In this document: one piece after another, positions 48,408-60,775 of the stretch
Position numbering within the stretch: position 1 is the stretch's first letter
Layout: each line of letters begins with the position of its first letter
From: Cryptomeria japonica
Taxonomy: Eukaryota > Streptophyta > Pinopsida > Cupressales > Cupressaceae
Reading direction: 5' to 3'
DNA length: 64,000 bases
Assembly: GCF_030272615.1 (NCBI RefSeq)
Contig: NC_081415.1
Coordinates: 374,307,392 to 374,371,391 of the forward strand
Translations under genes and position numbers: made by a program
Notes under the pieces: generated by a model
What the model was told of the DNA's origin: nothing
The model's database searches: none
What the model saw: the letters and a program-made list of their open reading frames with translations, nothing else

Positions 48408-49954
48408 AACTTAATAAGGTGGTAGATGCCTTAAGCGAGAAGTTGTTGACAGTTCAAGAACTACAGTTGTAGAGCATAGGCATAGAAGGTTTCAAAGACC
48501 TCTATGAAGGAGATGAAGACTTCTCATCAACTTACAAGGTTTGTAAAGAGTTTGAGAACCATTTCCATGGTGAGTATGCAGATTACACTCTCCAAAATGG
48601 TCTCTTGTTCAAGGGTAACCAGTTGTGTGTACCTAGAGGATCCATGAGGGAGAACCTCATCCAAGAAAAACATAATAGCAGTTTAAGTGGACACTTTGGA
48701 GTCAACAAAACCTTGGATTTAGTACAGAGGTACTACTATTGGCCAAAGTTGCCAAGAGATGTAAAGAGGTATGTAGAGCAATGTGGAGTGTGTCAAAGAG
48801 CAAAAGGAGGTTCAAGCAATGTTGGTCTTTATCAACCATTACCGGTCCCTAACAGACCTTGGGAATGTATAAGCATGGACTTTGTAGTAGGACTTCCCAA
48901 GACTAAAATAGGTATGGACAACATCTATGTAGTATTAGATAGATTTTCCAAGATGAGTCATTTCATTCCATGTAAGACTACACATGATGCCAGCTATGTT
49001 GCACATCTCTTCTTCAAAGAGATTGTTAGGATTCATGGACTCCCTTTAAGCATTGTTTCAGATAGGGACATCAAGTTCATGGGTCATTGTTGGCAAACTT
49101 TATGGAAGAGACTAGGAACTAACTTGTCATTTAGCTCAGCTTACCATCCACAAACAGATGGTCAAACTGAAGTCATCAATAGGGTGTTAGGCAATTTGTT
49201 GAGGTGTCTAACTAAGGAATATTGTCAGACATGGGACCTAATTATTCCTCAAGTAGAGTATTCTTATAATGACAGTGTGAATAGGACCACTAGTAGAAGC
49301 CCTTTTGAGGTTGTGTATGACAAACATCCAAGGGGAGTATGTGAGTTGAGAGACCTTAGTACTTTGAAGATGAAGAGCGGTCAAGTAGAGGACTTCACTC
49401 AAACCATCAAGGAATTTCAAGAGTAAGTTAAGAAGGCCATCCTTGAATCCACTCAAAAACTAAAGGCCAAAGTGGATGAGAGAAGGAGAGAAGTTCAGTT
49501 CAAGGTGGGTGGCTATGTGATGGTACATTTGAGCAAAGCCAGGATGCAAAGTGGTAAGCCTACCAAATTGCAGATGAAGAGAGTAGGACCTTGTCAAATT
49601 CTAGAAAAAAATGGTGAGAATTCCTATAAGGTTGATTTACCTTCAGACTTAGTCATTTCACCAGTCTTTAATGTTGCTGATCTGGTAATGTACAAGGGAG
49701 AGATAGCAGAGCAGACTGAGAACCAAGCCAAGGTACTATAGGACCTTGATGTTAATGTCTTACCACAGGTGGAGAAGCCTATAGCAGAGGAGATCTTGGA
49801 ATCAAGAGTGAAGAATTCTACCAGATACCAAATCTACATGGAACACTTGGTGAAGTGGGCAAGACAGCCTAAGTTGGAAGCAACTTGGGTGGAGGAGAGC
49901 AAGTTCAGGACACTTGGAATAGACCCGACTCTCATCTCTTCTTATATTTCTTAG
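48408..49954 (+). pseudogene. Gypsy 1 integrase with chromodomain
   Basis: Resumes with LNKVVDALSEKLLT (about 48410), the usual link after RNase H. Zinc-binding region: HNSSLSGHFGVNKTL and CGVCQRAKGG (about 48670-48810). Catalytic core: SMDFVVGLPKT (about 48874), IVSDRDIKFMGHCW (about 49054) and PQTDGQTEVINRV (about 49150), so the D, D and E are intact. The 273 aa stretch 48605-49426 is open, then a TAA stands at an expected Gln. C-terminal part: VGPCQILEKNGENSYKVDLP, and a chromodomain (about 49790-49910) with aromatic and acidic positions in HLVKWARQPKLEATW. The frame ends at the TAG at 49952-49954, 20 bases before the 3' LTR. Confidence 0.94.
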
Positions 49955-49962
49955 TTGTGTGT

Positions 49963-49974
49963 AGAGGGGGAGTA
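49963..49974 (+). other. Polypurine tract of gypsy 1
   Basis: Purine tract agggggagta immediately before the 3' LTR TGGTGTAGG. Confidence 0.85.
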
Positions 49975-51243
49975 TGGTGTAGGAGCACCCTTCCAAACTC
50001 TCTCTCTTTCTTTTTTTTGTCAGTGTTATGCTTCTTTAGAAGCCATTGTACATGAATAAGAGCCATGAGCTCATGTGTGCTAGACTAGCTCCTAGTTTTA
50101 GGTCCTTAGTGTTTTTGTTGTGATTTCCTATGCAGGAGAGGTTGAGTGTGCCTAGAATGTGTGTTAGGCCTTATTGGCATGTTGATGTCCTTAGGATAGC
50201 CCAAAATAGGCTTAGGAGTCATGAAAAGCAACAATGGCAAAGTTGCTCAAAAGATGAAAAAAGTTGCATGACAACTTTTAAAAGTTGTCAAGCAACTTTT
50301 CAACCCAAAATGGTCATAGACCCTTGTTGTGTGTGGAGAGCCCTAATTTTGGCACACCAACCAAGGTATGGGTAGTATAAGTATTTGCAAACCCTAAATT
50401 AATGGGATGGTTGTCAGACATTGTACAGCCCTAGCAAAAAGACCAGACTGAGACTATAAAACGGTTACCAGTCAATTTGAATGAAGCAACCAAGCAAGTT
50501 AATGGATTGAGATACATCCAAAAATATGTGGAATTTATTTCATGGTGTAAATAATTTCATTTCAAGCAATTAGTTTAGGTGTTTATTTGCAGATTGTGTG
50601 TGTTTGTAAATAGTTTGTAAATTGTCTTCTTACTGTCCAGTTTTGGACAAGATTGTGTAAATGACTGCATAACTCCATTCCCCATGGTGGAACCACCATG
50701 AAACCATTGGGAATGAGAGTGTAGACCTTGTACCATACTGAAAAACAAGAAGGGCCCTTGAAAATGTAGGGAGGCCATCAAGAGACCCAATCCTAGGTGA
50801 GACTGAACAGTGCCCAGCTAGGAGAGGTTAAGTTGCAGAGGTCTTGGAGAGCAAGGTTGGATAGAGGAAAGTACACCCTTTGGAGGAGGTGTAGAGGAGT
50901 TTTTGAAGCATCATTGGTGTGAATGAGGAGCCTCCACCAATCCAGACAAGGTGGCTAAAGCACAAAACACTCACTATGACCCAGGCAGACCACAAAACCC
51001 TTAAAAACCCAAAAATTTTCCCAAGGCACTGTACGACCACTTGGAGGCCCAAAACATAGAAAATCCTTGAGCCCTTGCCAATTGAATGGTAGTCTACTTT
51101 GGAATTTTGGGTTGTGTATGCATCATTTGTGAGAGAAATCCCTAAAGGACCGAGTAGGAGGCCTAATTGGTCCTAATCCTTGTAACCCTATTTTGTAAGC
51201 AAAAACACAAACCAGTGAAATTGGTAGAAAGGTTGAAGGTAGC
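49975..51243 (+). repeat. 3' LTR of gypsy 1, left part
   Basis: 1269 bp matching 37021 onward, broken at 51243 by copia C. It continues at 58968-59277. Confidence 0.94.
51239..51243. repeat. Target-site duplication of copia C (left copy)
   Basis: gtagc here and atagc at 58963-58967, one mismatch. The intact 5' LTR has ggtagcaacttc at the same place (about 38284), showing the empty site. Confidence 0.85.
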
Positions 51244-52766
51244 TGATAGTTTTGATACTTAATATAAGTATAGATCCAATAGCCAACAAGATGAGAGGGG
51301 GGGGTGAATCATACAAACTTAATCATCAATAAAAACATCAGATTCAATCTCAATAACATATATATCAATCATATAACCAAAATAGTCAAACATGCAAACT
51401 CAAGAGCATATGAACAATATAAACCTCATAACACTAGATTTAACATGGAAACCCAAATAGGGAAAAACCATTGTGGGATTTCGGACCCATTAAGAAATAT
51501 ACTCTTCTAGACTATGCTTGGTTAAAAGAAAATCCTGTTAAAGATTACAAACACATTGCTAGATGTGACCCGATTAAGGGATTTCCCTCAGATCTGTTAG
51601 GATCTTCACTTTGTTAGAAGTGACCTTGTCAAAGGATTTCAAACACTCAATCAGAATGTCACCTTGCCAGAGGATTTACATACAAGACTATTAAGTCCAC
51701 TCGGTTAAGAGATTTTTTGTCACTTTCACAAAATAATAGTAATAAAATCTATCTGCAAATTCACATCTAAAATGCTAAAGTAGATTCCTATTTGTTCAAT
51801 ACAATCTAGACATAGAACTAATCTTGTCTATCTGCTAGGCTTCTATACTCTGTTATTCTAACAGGTCTTCAAGCTTCTGTGCTCGGTAATCACTATGTAG
51901 CATCCCTATGCATACACTTGCCCACATGCATTGTTTATCAATATTTTCCTATTTATAAACAATTAGGTAACAGCTTAATCTCCTTGATCACATTTCCCAT
52001 GATCAATCATAGCCATCAGACCTTCAATCTTGTCCAGGTTCAATGCATCTTTCGATCTGAAAATTTTTTACCCCACCTTGGAACTTGCTTAATAGTCTTG
52101 GAACTTGTGCCAGGGTATTGCAGTTCAATTTGAGCTGTAGATCTTCATGCTGACTTTCCATTGCCTTTGATTCATTAACAAACTTCTTCCACGGCTTACC
52201 AATCATTGATCCGCTCCAGCTCATCAGCTTCTTTCATTAAATACCGCATGTAAACATTTAATGCATTTTGTTATAGCTCGGTTACAACTCAATAACAACT
52301 CAGTGAATACTAAACTTCACTCGGTAGACATTCTGCCTTCATTAACCGATAGCAATAACCTTAGGGTTTACTGACTAGGTTCCTTGCTTGATAACATAGG
52401 ATAGTATTAACCTTTACATTTTACAACATATGTATCATGTTAAAACAATCTAAAACATCATGATCTCATCATTGTCTGACTCGGTAGTAGTTTCCCATTG
52501 AATAACTTATTCATTCCTTTATTCATCATATTCTTTCCTGTGTCTTTTACCGACTTCTTTATAATCTTCATATCATACTTCTCAAGATATGGCAACATCA
52601 TACTGAATTAGAAAATCAATTTCTTGACATCAATGACAAAATAATAATATCAAGATAGTAAAACATCTTTAATCAGTTATATCCATAATCATCAACAACC
52701 TTCTCAATATCCTTATTGAAATGCCAACAATCTTTCATTGTCTATTATAATGCAATATTGCCAACA
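51244..52766 (-). repeat. 3' LTR of copia C
   Basis: 1523 bp, TGATAGTTTTG...TGCCAACA on the plus strand, G-run at about 51296-51303. Confidence 0.94.
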
Positions 52767-53198
52767 ATCTCCCCCTTTAGCATTGATGGAAAAAGCAATT
52801 GATTTGACCTTAATAGATTTGGATTGTTGTGTGATTCTGAAATGCTGAAATGCTCTCCCCATACATTAGACTTCTCCTGTTTTCTCAGTCTTCTTTCCAA
52901 TCTATAGTCTGCTCTTCTCCCCTTTCATAGGTATTCTCCCCCTTTGACTATAATGCCAAAAAGAAAAGAACTAAAACATAATTTGTTTCTGTAAGAAGTT
53001 ATTTCTAGCTGTTGTGTATCAACTAAGTCTCGGTTAGAGCATTTGTCTTCAATTCCTGTTCCTTGTAATATTCTCTATATTATTTCTAGTAGTAATTCCA
53101 GTAAACTTTTAGAAAACATCCTAAAGTGTATAACTCCAACATCAACTCCCAAAAGATATTCAATAGAGTCATCAGATTGATGATTTCACCAAACTCGG
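52767..53198 (-). other. Copia C 3' region with polypurine ladder
   Basis: Pyrimidine tracts on the plus strand (polypurine on the element strand): atctccccctttagc (52767-52781, the primer for plus-strand synthesis), then about 52855, 52917 and 52931. Otherwise non-coding. Confidence 0.75.
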
Positions 53199-56100
53199 TC
53201 AGTGAGTAGAAGATAGGGGTAGGATCCCTAACTTACTTCTGAGATATTCAAAAGTGTCCCTTGGTAGTGGCTTGGTGAAGATATCTTCTATTTACTCCTT
53301 TGTGCTAACATATTCCAACACCACTTTCTTCTCTTGAGCTTCTTCTCTAAGATAATGATATTTGATAGATATGTACTTTATCTTAGAGTGCATAACATGA
53401 TTTTTTGAAATATTAATGGCACTAGTATTGTCACAAAATATAGTTATTGGCTCGGTAACTTTATCATTTATACCTTCCAACAGTTGTTTGATCCATGCAA
53501 TGTTGGTACAATTCAATGCTGTAGCAACGTATTCAGCTTCTGCTGTTGACTGTGAAACACATCCTTGTTTCTTGCTAAGCCAACTCACTAGTCTTTCTCC
53601 TAAAAAGACAGCTCCACCACTTGTGCTTTTTCTATCATCAATGTTTCCTGCCCAATCAACATTAGTATAAACTTGTAAATCAAATCATTTCCTTTCTGAT
53701 ATACTAAGCCATAATCCTCTGTGCCTTTCAAGTATCTAAAAATTCTTTTGATTGCTGTCATGTGTGTTTCCTTAGGACCTACAGAGAATCTTGCAACTAT
53801 ACCTACTGCATGTGCTATGTCTGGTATGTTGTGAACAACATATTGTAGCTTTCCAATCATGGATCGGTAGAGTGTCTCATCAATAGATGCAGATTCATCA
53901 TTCTTTGATAATTTATAGTTGGTAGTCATAGGAGTACTTACTGGTTTTGAATCATCCATTCCAAATTTCTTCAAGATTTCATTTATGTATTTGGATTGAG
54001 TATTGAAAATCTCATTTTTCATTTGCAGTATCTGTAAACCTATAAAATACTTTATCTCACCAATTAATGACATCTCAAATTCTTTGCTCATTTCATTTCC
54101 AAAGTTCTTGTATAAAGAGTCATTTCCACAAAATATAATATCATCAACAAATATGGTTGAGATCAGTATTCCATTTTCATCATTCTTCATGTACATGTTG
54201 TTGTTCTCACTTGTCCTTATAAAACCAATCTTAATCAAATAAGAGTGCAATCTTTCATACCATGCTCTTGGTGCTTGTTTCAAACCATATAAAGCTTTGT
54301 TCAACTTACATACCTAATCTTTATTATTGTCTTCAACAGATCCTTCAAGTTGTTCAATGAAAACTTCTTCTAATATTCCATTCAGAAATGCAGATTTGAC
54401 ATCCATTTGATATATCTTGAAGTTCTTGAAAGCAGCATATGCCAACAATGTTCTTACTCCTTCAAGTCTAGCAACAGGTGCAAAAGTTTCACCATAATCA
54501 ATTCCTTCTTCTTGTGCATAACCTTTGCAAACTAATCTTGCTTTGTTTCGAATGACCTCCCCTTTTTTATTTAGCTTGTTTCTGAAAATCCACTTTGTAC
54601 CAATTACATTTTTGTCCTTCGGTCTTGGGATTAGTGTCCATGTGTCATTCTTCTTGATTTGATCAATCTCTTCTATCATAGCATTTACCCATTCTTCACT
54701 GTTAAATGCCTCTTTTACTATTCTCGGTTCAAATTCAGATATCAAACATGTGTTCTTTCTCAATTTGTTCCTTGTCATCACTGGATCATCCTTATCTCCT
54801 ATAATCTGACTTGGTGCATGATGTCTTCTGACATACTTGGCTAATATAGGCTCGGTAGGCTCTGTATGATCTTCTTCATCACTCAATAACTGGATATTTT
54901 CTTCAACAGTTTTCTTGGTAGAAATTCTCAGTTGCACATAGACAAATCCATCATAGTCTTCTGGTTCTTTGGAATTTCCTTCATCATTTCTTTCTACAAA
55001 TTCATCAACTTTCACATTTGCACTTTCTACTATTTTGTTAGATGAATTGATCAGACATTTAAATGCTTTGCTTCTAGAAGAGTAACCTAGGAACATTCTT
55101 TCTTCACTTTTATGATCAAACTTGCCATTTCTATCATCTTTATGAACATAGCATCTACTTCCAAAGATTTTAAAATAACTAACATTAGGTTTCTTATCAT
55201 ACCAAATCTCATATGGTGTCTTCAAAGTACCTTTCTTCAATTGAAATCGGTCCAAGGTGTAAACATCTATGCTTATTGCTTCTCTCCAAAATGTTTGTGG
55301 CACCTTCTTCTCAATCATCAGTGTTCTAGAACAATCCGCAATAGATCTGTTTCTTCTTTCAGCTATTCCATTCTGTTGTGGAGTTCTCGGTGCATAAACT
55401 TGTCTTTTAATACCATGATCATTGCAGAATAAGTTGAAATCATCAGATGTGAACTCTCCTCCTCTATCTGATCTAAGACATTTTAGTTGTCTTCCTGTTT
55501 CACTTTCAACTCTTGCCTTGTACCACTTAAACATTTGAAATGCTTCTAATTTTTCTTTTAAAAACATTACTGACATCATCCTTGAATAGTCATCCACAAA
55601 TAATATGAAATATTTATCACCATAATAACTTTGAACTTTCATAGGACCACAAAGATTAGTGTGCACTAAATCTAAAATTCCCTTAGAAGTGTAAGACTTA
55701 CTTGTAAAGATTGATCTTGTCATCATACCCATCTAGCATCCTTGGCACATAGCATTCTTAGGTTTTGCAAGACTTGGTAGACCTCTTAATCTATGCTTCT
55801 TACTTATCTTGATCAGGTTATCAAAATTTACATGACAAAACCTCTTATGCCATAACCAGGTATCATCAATCTTTGCATGCAAACACTTATTCCGAGTTGA
55901 GTCAAGGTGAAATGTATTACCTTTTGTTTGTGTCCTAGTAGCAGCTAACTTTCCATTCTTGTCATGAACTTTGACAATTCCTTTCTGAAATTCTATTCAG
56001 TAACCTGTGCTATTTAGCTGTGCTACACTCAACAATTTGTATTTCAAACCTTCAACCCAATAGACATCATTGCATCTTGCATTATCAAGAAGTGTTATAG

Positions 56101-57370
56101 ATCCTTTACCTCTTACTAGACATGGTGCATCATTACCAAATCTAACATAGCCTCCATCATAATCTTCTAACATAACAAACTTGTGTTTATCTCCTGTCAT
56201 ATGATGTGAGCATCCACTATCTATAATCCAAGAATCATTAGTGTTTATGTGAGATATTAGGGATTTTTCTTCATACCTTTCTTCATTTGATCCATCTTTG
56301 ATAGCCACATAAACAACTTCCTCTATATCAGTCTCATCTGATTTATCATCATTAGATTCCTCATCAGCTATTAAGCATGTCTTTCTATCTCTTCTTTTGA
56401 AGTCTCGGTGTCCTCTGTAATAGTTATCTTTCTTGCTGTCATCTCGGTAATCTCTCTTTTTAGTAAAATCTTTGTCAAGATAGTTAGAAGCCATATGTCC
56501 AATCTTATCACAATTGAAACATTTCAAAGTTAGTTTTCCTTTATACTTACCTTTTCCTCTCGGTAACCTTTTGGCTAATAGTGCTTCAAACTCTTCTTGC
56601 TTTCTGATTTCTTCATACAATTTGTGCACTACTTCCATGTTCTTCTGAAATCTTTCACTTGCTCCATTGTGATCTCCTTCAGAGTACTTATATTTTCTTT
56701 CATTGTAATCATTAGGTTCATCAACATGAAAAGAACTAAATGCAGATTCAACTTTATTTACTGAAGATCCACTATTATCAAAATTACTTAACTCAAATGC
56801 ATGTAGCTTACCAATAGTAGCATCCAAGGAAACTGGCATATTAGGTACAGACCTCAATTCATTAATTGCTGAGACTCGGATTGCATAAGTTGGTAGAAGG
56901 GTTCCTAACAACTTACTTGTTATATCTTTTACTTCAATAGTTCCACCTGCTCCTTTGATTTGATTAACAATCTCCTTTAATCTTGTACTGTACTGAGTTA
57001 TGTTCTCACCTTCATTCATCCTCATAGATTCAAGTTGTCCTCTTAAACTATCTACTTTTTCTCTTTGAACATGTTCATCTCCTCCATATACTGATATGAG
57101 TTTATTCCACATTGTCTTTGCATCATTGTAGCCTTCTAGATCATTAAACTTTGAATCAATCAATGCAAATATTATTTCAATCATTGCTTGAATATGTTCT
57201 TGCTTCGCCTTTATCTCTTCCATAGTCAATGGATAGGTGCTCGGTGTGACAAAATCATTCTCCAGATAGTATACAACATATTCTCCAACTCCTGATAGAT
57301 GTAGCTTCATCCTTTTCTGCCATGTAGAGAAACTTGACTTGTTCAGCTTCGGTGCATCCCTCTTATACAT
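53199..57370 (-). pseudogene. Copia C gag-pol polyprotein (few lesions)
   Basis: ATG at 57370 (MYKRDAPKLNKSSF). Gag and protease open to 55997: zinc knuckle CFNCDKIGHMASN with the final Cys replaced (about 56480-56525), and protease WIIDSGCSHHMTG (about 56195-56232) with catalytic Asp kept. A TGA (probably from CGA) at about 55997 and a TAG in CQGCxMG (about 55735) interrupt before integrase. 55732-54314 is open and covers the integrase with HTNLCGP (Asn for Asp, about 55655), LRSDRGGEF and [10 protein letters not shown], and RT up to FLNGILEE. After a TAG, 54304-53600 gives YGLKQAPRAWY and IFVDDIIFCG. A frameshift near 53690 leads into the RNase H (SWLSKKQGCVSQSTAEAEYV at 53525-53588), and a TAA near 53292 breaks TKExIEDIFTKPLP. 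Ends at 53199. Confidence 0.95.
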
Positions 57371-57420
57371 CTTTGGATCTTTAACTCAAGTGCCTTTAAA
57401 CTTTCCTTTCGGAGTCCAAA

Positions 57421-57434
57421 GCTCTGATACCAAT
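57421..57434 (-). other. Primer binding site of copia C
   Basis: Minus strand attggtatcagagc next to the 5' LTR, initiator Met tRNA complement. Confidence 0.88.
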
Positions 57435-58962
57435 TGATAGTTCTGATACTTAATATAAGTATAGATCCAATAGCCAACAAGATGAGAGGGGGGGGGGGTG
57501 AATCATACAAACTTAATCATCCATAAAAACATCAGATTCAACCTTGGTAACATATATATCAGTCATATAACCAAAATTGTCAAACATGCAAACTTAAAAG
57601 CATATGAACAATTTAAACCTCATAACACCAGATTTAACGTGGAAACCCAAATAGCGAAATACAACTATGAGATTTCGGACCCACTAAGAAATATACTCTT
57701 CTAGAGTATGCTTGGTTAAAAGAAAATCCTGTTAAAGATTACAAACACATTGCTAGATGTGACCCGGTTAAGGGATTTCCCTCAGATCTGTTAGGATCTT
57801 CACTTTGTTAGAAGTGACCTTGTCAAAGGATTTCAAACACTCAATCAGAATGTCACCTTGCTAGAGGATTTACATATAAGACTGTTAAGTCCACTTAGTT
57901 AAGAGATTTTCTGTCACTTTCACAAAATAACAGTAATAAAATCTATCTGCAACTTCACATCTAAAATGCTAAAGAAGATTCCTATTTGTTCAATACAAAC
58001 TAGACATAGAACTAATCTTGTCTATCTGTTGGGCTTCTAAAGTCTGTTATTCTAACAGGTCTTCAAGCTTCTGTGCTCAGTAATCACTATGTAGCATCCC
58101 TATGCATACACTTGCCCACATGCATTGTTTATCAACAGTTTCCTATTTATAAACAATTAGGTAACCGCTTAATCTCCTTGATCACATTTTCCATGATCAA
58201 TCATAGCCATCAGATCTTCAATCTTGTTCAGGTTCAATGCATCTTTTGATCTGAAAATTTTTTTACGCTGCCTTGGAACTTGCATAATAGTCTTGGAACT
58301 TGTGCCAGGGTATTGCGGTTCAATCTGAGCTATAGATCTTCATGCCAACTTTCCATTGCCTTTGATTCATTAACAAAGTTCTTCCATGGATTACCAATCA
58401 TTGATCCACTCCATCTCATCAACTTCTTTCATTAAATACCGCATGTAAACATTTAATGCATTCTGTTATAGCTTGGTTACAATACTAAACTTCACTCGGT
58501 GAATACTAAACTTCACTCGGTAGACATTCCACCTTCATTAATCGATAGTGATAACCTTAGGGTTTACCGACTATGTTCCTTGCTTGATAACATAGTATAG
58601 TATTAACCTTTACATTTTACAACATATGTATTATGTTAAAACAATCTAAAACATCACGATCTCATCATTGTCTGACTTGGTAGTAGTTGCCCATTGAATA
58701 CCTTATTCATTCCTTTATTCATCATATTCTTTCCTGTGTCTTTTACCAACTTCTTTATAATCTTCATATCATACTTCTTAAGATATGGCAACATCATACT
58801 GAACTAGAAAATCAATTTCTTGACATCAATGACAAAATAATAATATCAAGATAGTAAAACATATTTAATCAGTTATATCCATAATCATCAACAACCTTCT
58901 CAATATCCTTATTGAAATGCCAACAATCTTTCATTGTCTATTATAATGCAATATTGCCAAGA
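57435..58962 (-). repeat. 5' LTR of copia C
   Basis: 1528 bp, TGATAGTTCTG...TGCCAAGA. Differs from its partner by scattered substitutions, including CA to GA at the end, and a short duplication of aatactaaacttcactcggt (about 58482-58518). Confidence 0.94.
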
Positions 58963-58967
58963 ATAGC

Positions 58968-59277
58968 TACTTCTTGGGGGCACATGGAGGGATGTATAAC
59001 ATGGTTTAAGACCTAATTTAACCTTGCTAAGACCCTGGAAGGTGTGTAACAAGCCTTAGCCCTTTTTAGCCATAGTAAGGGATTTTGAGTCTCATGAGTA
59101 GATGAGACCCTAGGAGCAGCATAGCAACTCATTGGTGGGTGGATTGGGCAAGGTCAAGGGATTTATTAAGCAAGGGAAGTCCTAGAGACCCTAGGGTGTG
59201 GGGAGAACACCAGGTGATCCAAGGAAAGGATCCAAGAGCATAGACTAGGCTAGTCTATCCCAAGCATCAACCCATCA
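58968..59277 (+). repeat. 3' LTR of gypsy 1, right part
   Basis: 310 bp matching the end of the 5' LTR (about 38290-38599). Together with 49975-51243 it totals 1579 bp. Confidence 0.95.
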
Positions 59278-60351
59278 AGAAACCATCAACTTAATCCTAT
59301 TGTTAGACAACATATACTTAAACTTTTTCAAACTCCTAACAATAACAAGAACATATTTTTCAACAAAAGAATATTTCTCCTCATAATCCTTAAGGCCTTG
59401 ACTGAAAAAGGCCAAAGGCTGCTCCAAACCATGCTCATTTTCTTAAACTAACATAGCTGAGATGTTGTCAATATTGCCATAAGCTTACAAAATAAAGTCT
59501 TTTGAGAAATCTAGGTTTAGCAAAGTAGGAGCAGCTGCAAGTGCCTCTTTTATAAGCTCAAAACTCCTCCTCCCATCCTTAGACTAGCTGAAAGGAATAT
59601 CCTTTTTCAACATAGAAGTTAGAGATTTTAATAATTCTGCAATATCTGGAATAAACCTCCTAACAAAATAAATCCTACCCAAGAAGCTTTGTAAGCCCTT
59701 CTTGTGTGCTGGTAGAGGTAAGGAAAGAATAGCACTTACCCTCTCTGGATCAATAGTAATACCCTATTTTGACACCACATAGCCCAGGAGCTTACACTCA
59801 TGAACATAGAACACACATTTCTTTGGGTTAAGAGATATACCATACTCTCTACACCTCTCAAAAATTTTCTTTAGGTGAGCTAGGTGTTCAACTGAATTTC
59901 TGGAATAAACAGTGATATCATCCAAATAAACAAGTATAAATTTATACATCAAATCATGAAATGCCATATCCATAGCATGCTGAAAAGTGGCACCAACATT
60001 TAACAAACCAAATGGAATCTTTTTATAGGCCAAAGTGCCCCATTTAGTTGTAAATGTTGTTTTGAATTGATTTTCCTCTTTAACTAAAACTTGGTTATAA
60101 CCTGAAAAACCATCTAGCAAGGAGAATCTCTCAGAACCTGCAACAACTTGTAGAATCTGCCCCATAGAGGGCATCGGATATCTATCCTTCAAAGAGGCTC
60201 CATTGAGATCTTGGAAATCAACACAAAGTCTTATTTCACCATTCTTTTTCCTAACTAGGACAAGGTTTGACACCCAAGAGGTGTGTTTGATAGGAAAAAT
60301 GATGTTTCTCTTAATGAGTTTATTAAGTTCTTTGACCATAAGGGGCTCCAA
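59278..60351 (-). pseudogene. Gypsy 4 RT and start of its second RNase H
   Basis: Minus strand from 60351: RT with MVKELNKLIKRNIIFPIKH, NGEIRLCVDFQDLN, LKDRYPMPSM, FSLLDGFSGYNQVLV, KIPFGLLNVGATFQ, LVYLDDITVYS (about 59905-59940) and ECKLLGYVVS. A TAG follows at 59764. The frame then continues through the RT connection to RNase H motifs QPLAFFSQGLKDYEEKYS (about 59380-59440) and up to the chromovirus insertion. The domain resumes at 37020. RT acidic residues are intact. Confidence 0.9.
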
Positions 60352-60775
60352 CTTTGGATTAAGAGGTCCCTATTTTTGCCTCACATGTTTAGCATTTGGC
60401 TCAAGCTCTATGGTATGTTGGGCAATACTAGGGTCAACGCCTTTTAAATTAGAATATTGCCAAGAAAATGTATCACTAAACTCTTGGCGTAGTAAAACAA
60501 ATGCATGCCTTTCCTCTAAAGTACAAACCTTGCCAAGCTTTAACAGCTTATCCTTGAAAATCTCAACATTTTCATAATGTTCCTCCTTGATCTACAAGCT
60601 GGATTTTTCTTTTCTCACTTGATCATCCTCATTCAAAATTGACTCCAATGTGACCAAACCCTTAGGTAGCTTGTTTTTTTTTTAGTTGTATGACCTGATC
60701 ATCATACTATTGGTTAAGCTTCTCTTGGTTGGCATTTGAAAACCCTGCCTCTTCCCTCAAAAAGTTAATAATTTG
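60352..60775 (-). pseudogene. Gypsy 4 linker between first RNase H and RT
   Basis: Coding but worn: LPKGLVTLESILNEDDQ, then NVEIFKDKLLKLGK, FSDTFSWQYSNLKGVDPSIA and HTIELEPNAKHVRQK. The last two are the usual stretch just before a gypsy RT. This shows the upstream RNase H and the RT were one continuous polyprotein rather than two elements joined by chance. Confidence 0.75.

Larger units (their letters stand above)
51244..58962 (-). mobile_element. Copia C: reverse-strand Ty1/copia element in the chromovirus LTR
   Basis: 7.7 kb, LTRs 51244-52766 and 57435-58962, primer site on the minus strand at 57421-57434, gag-pol from 57370 down to 53199. It has the longest open frames in the window (457 and 472 residues), so it is likely the youngest of the copia elements. 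Different family from A and B by LTR, related in protein. Confidence 0.95.
37021..59277 (+). mobile_element. Gypsy 1: chromovirus with two nested copia elements
   Basis: LTRs 37021-38599 and 49975-51243 plus 58968-59277, duplications agaaa. The order gag, protease, RT, RNase H, integrase and a C-terminal chromodomain (49769-49954) places it among the chromoviruses, Ty3/gypsy elements whose chromodomain is thought to direct integration to marked chromatin. Removing copia B (41730-48402) joins RNase H to integrase, and removing copia C (51244-58962) gives a 3' LTR of 1579 bp, equal to the 5' LTR. Net element length is about 7.9 kb. Premature stops, mostly TAG at Gln positions, make it inactive. 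Confidence 0.95.

Noticed and set aside
60203-60577. Plus-strand frame of 124 residues
   Set aside because: Shadow of the gypsy 4 RT and pre-RT linker.
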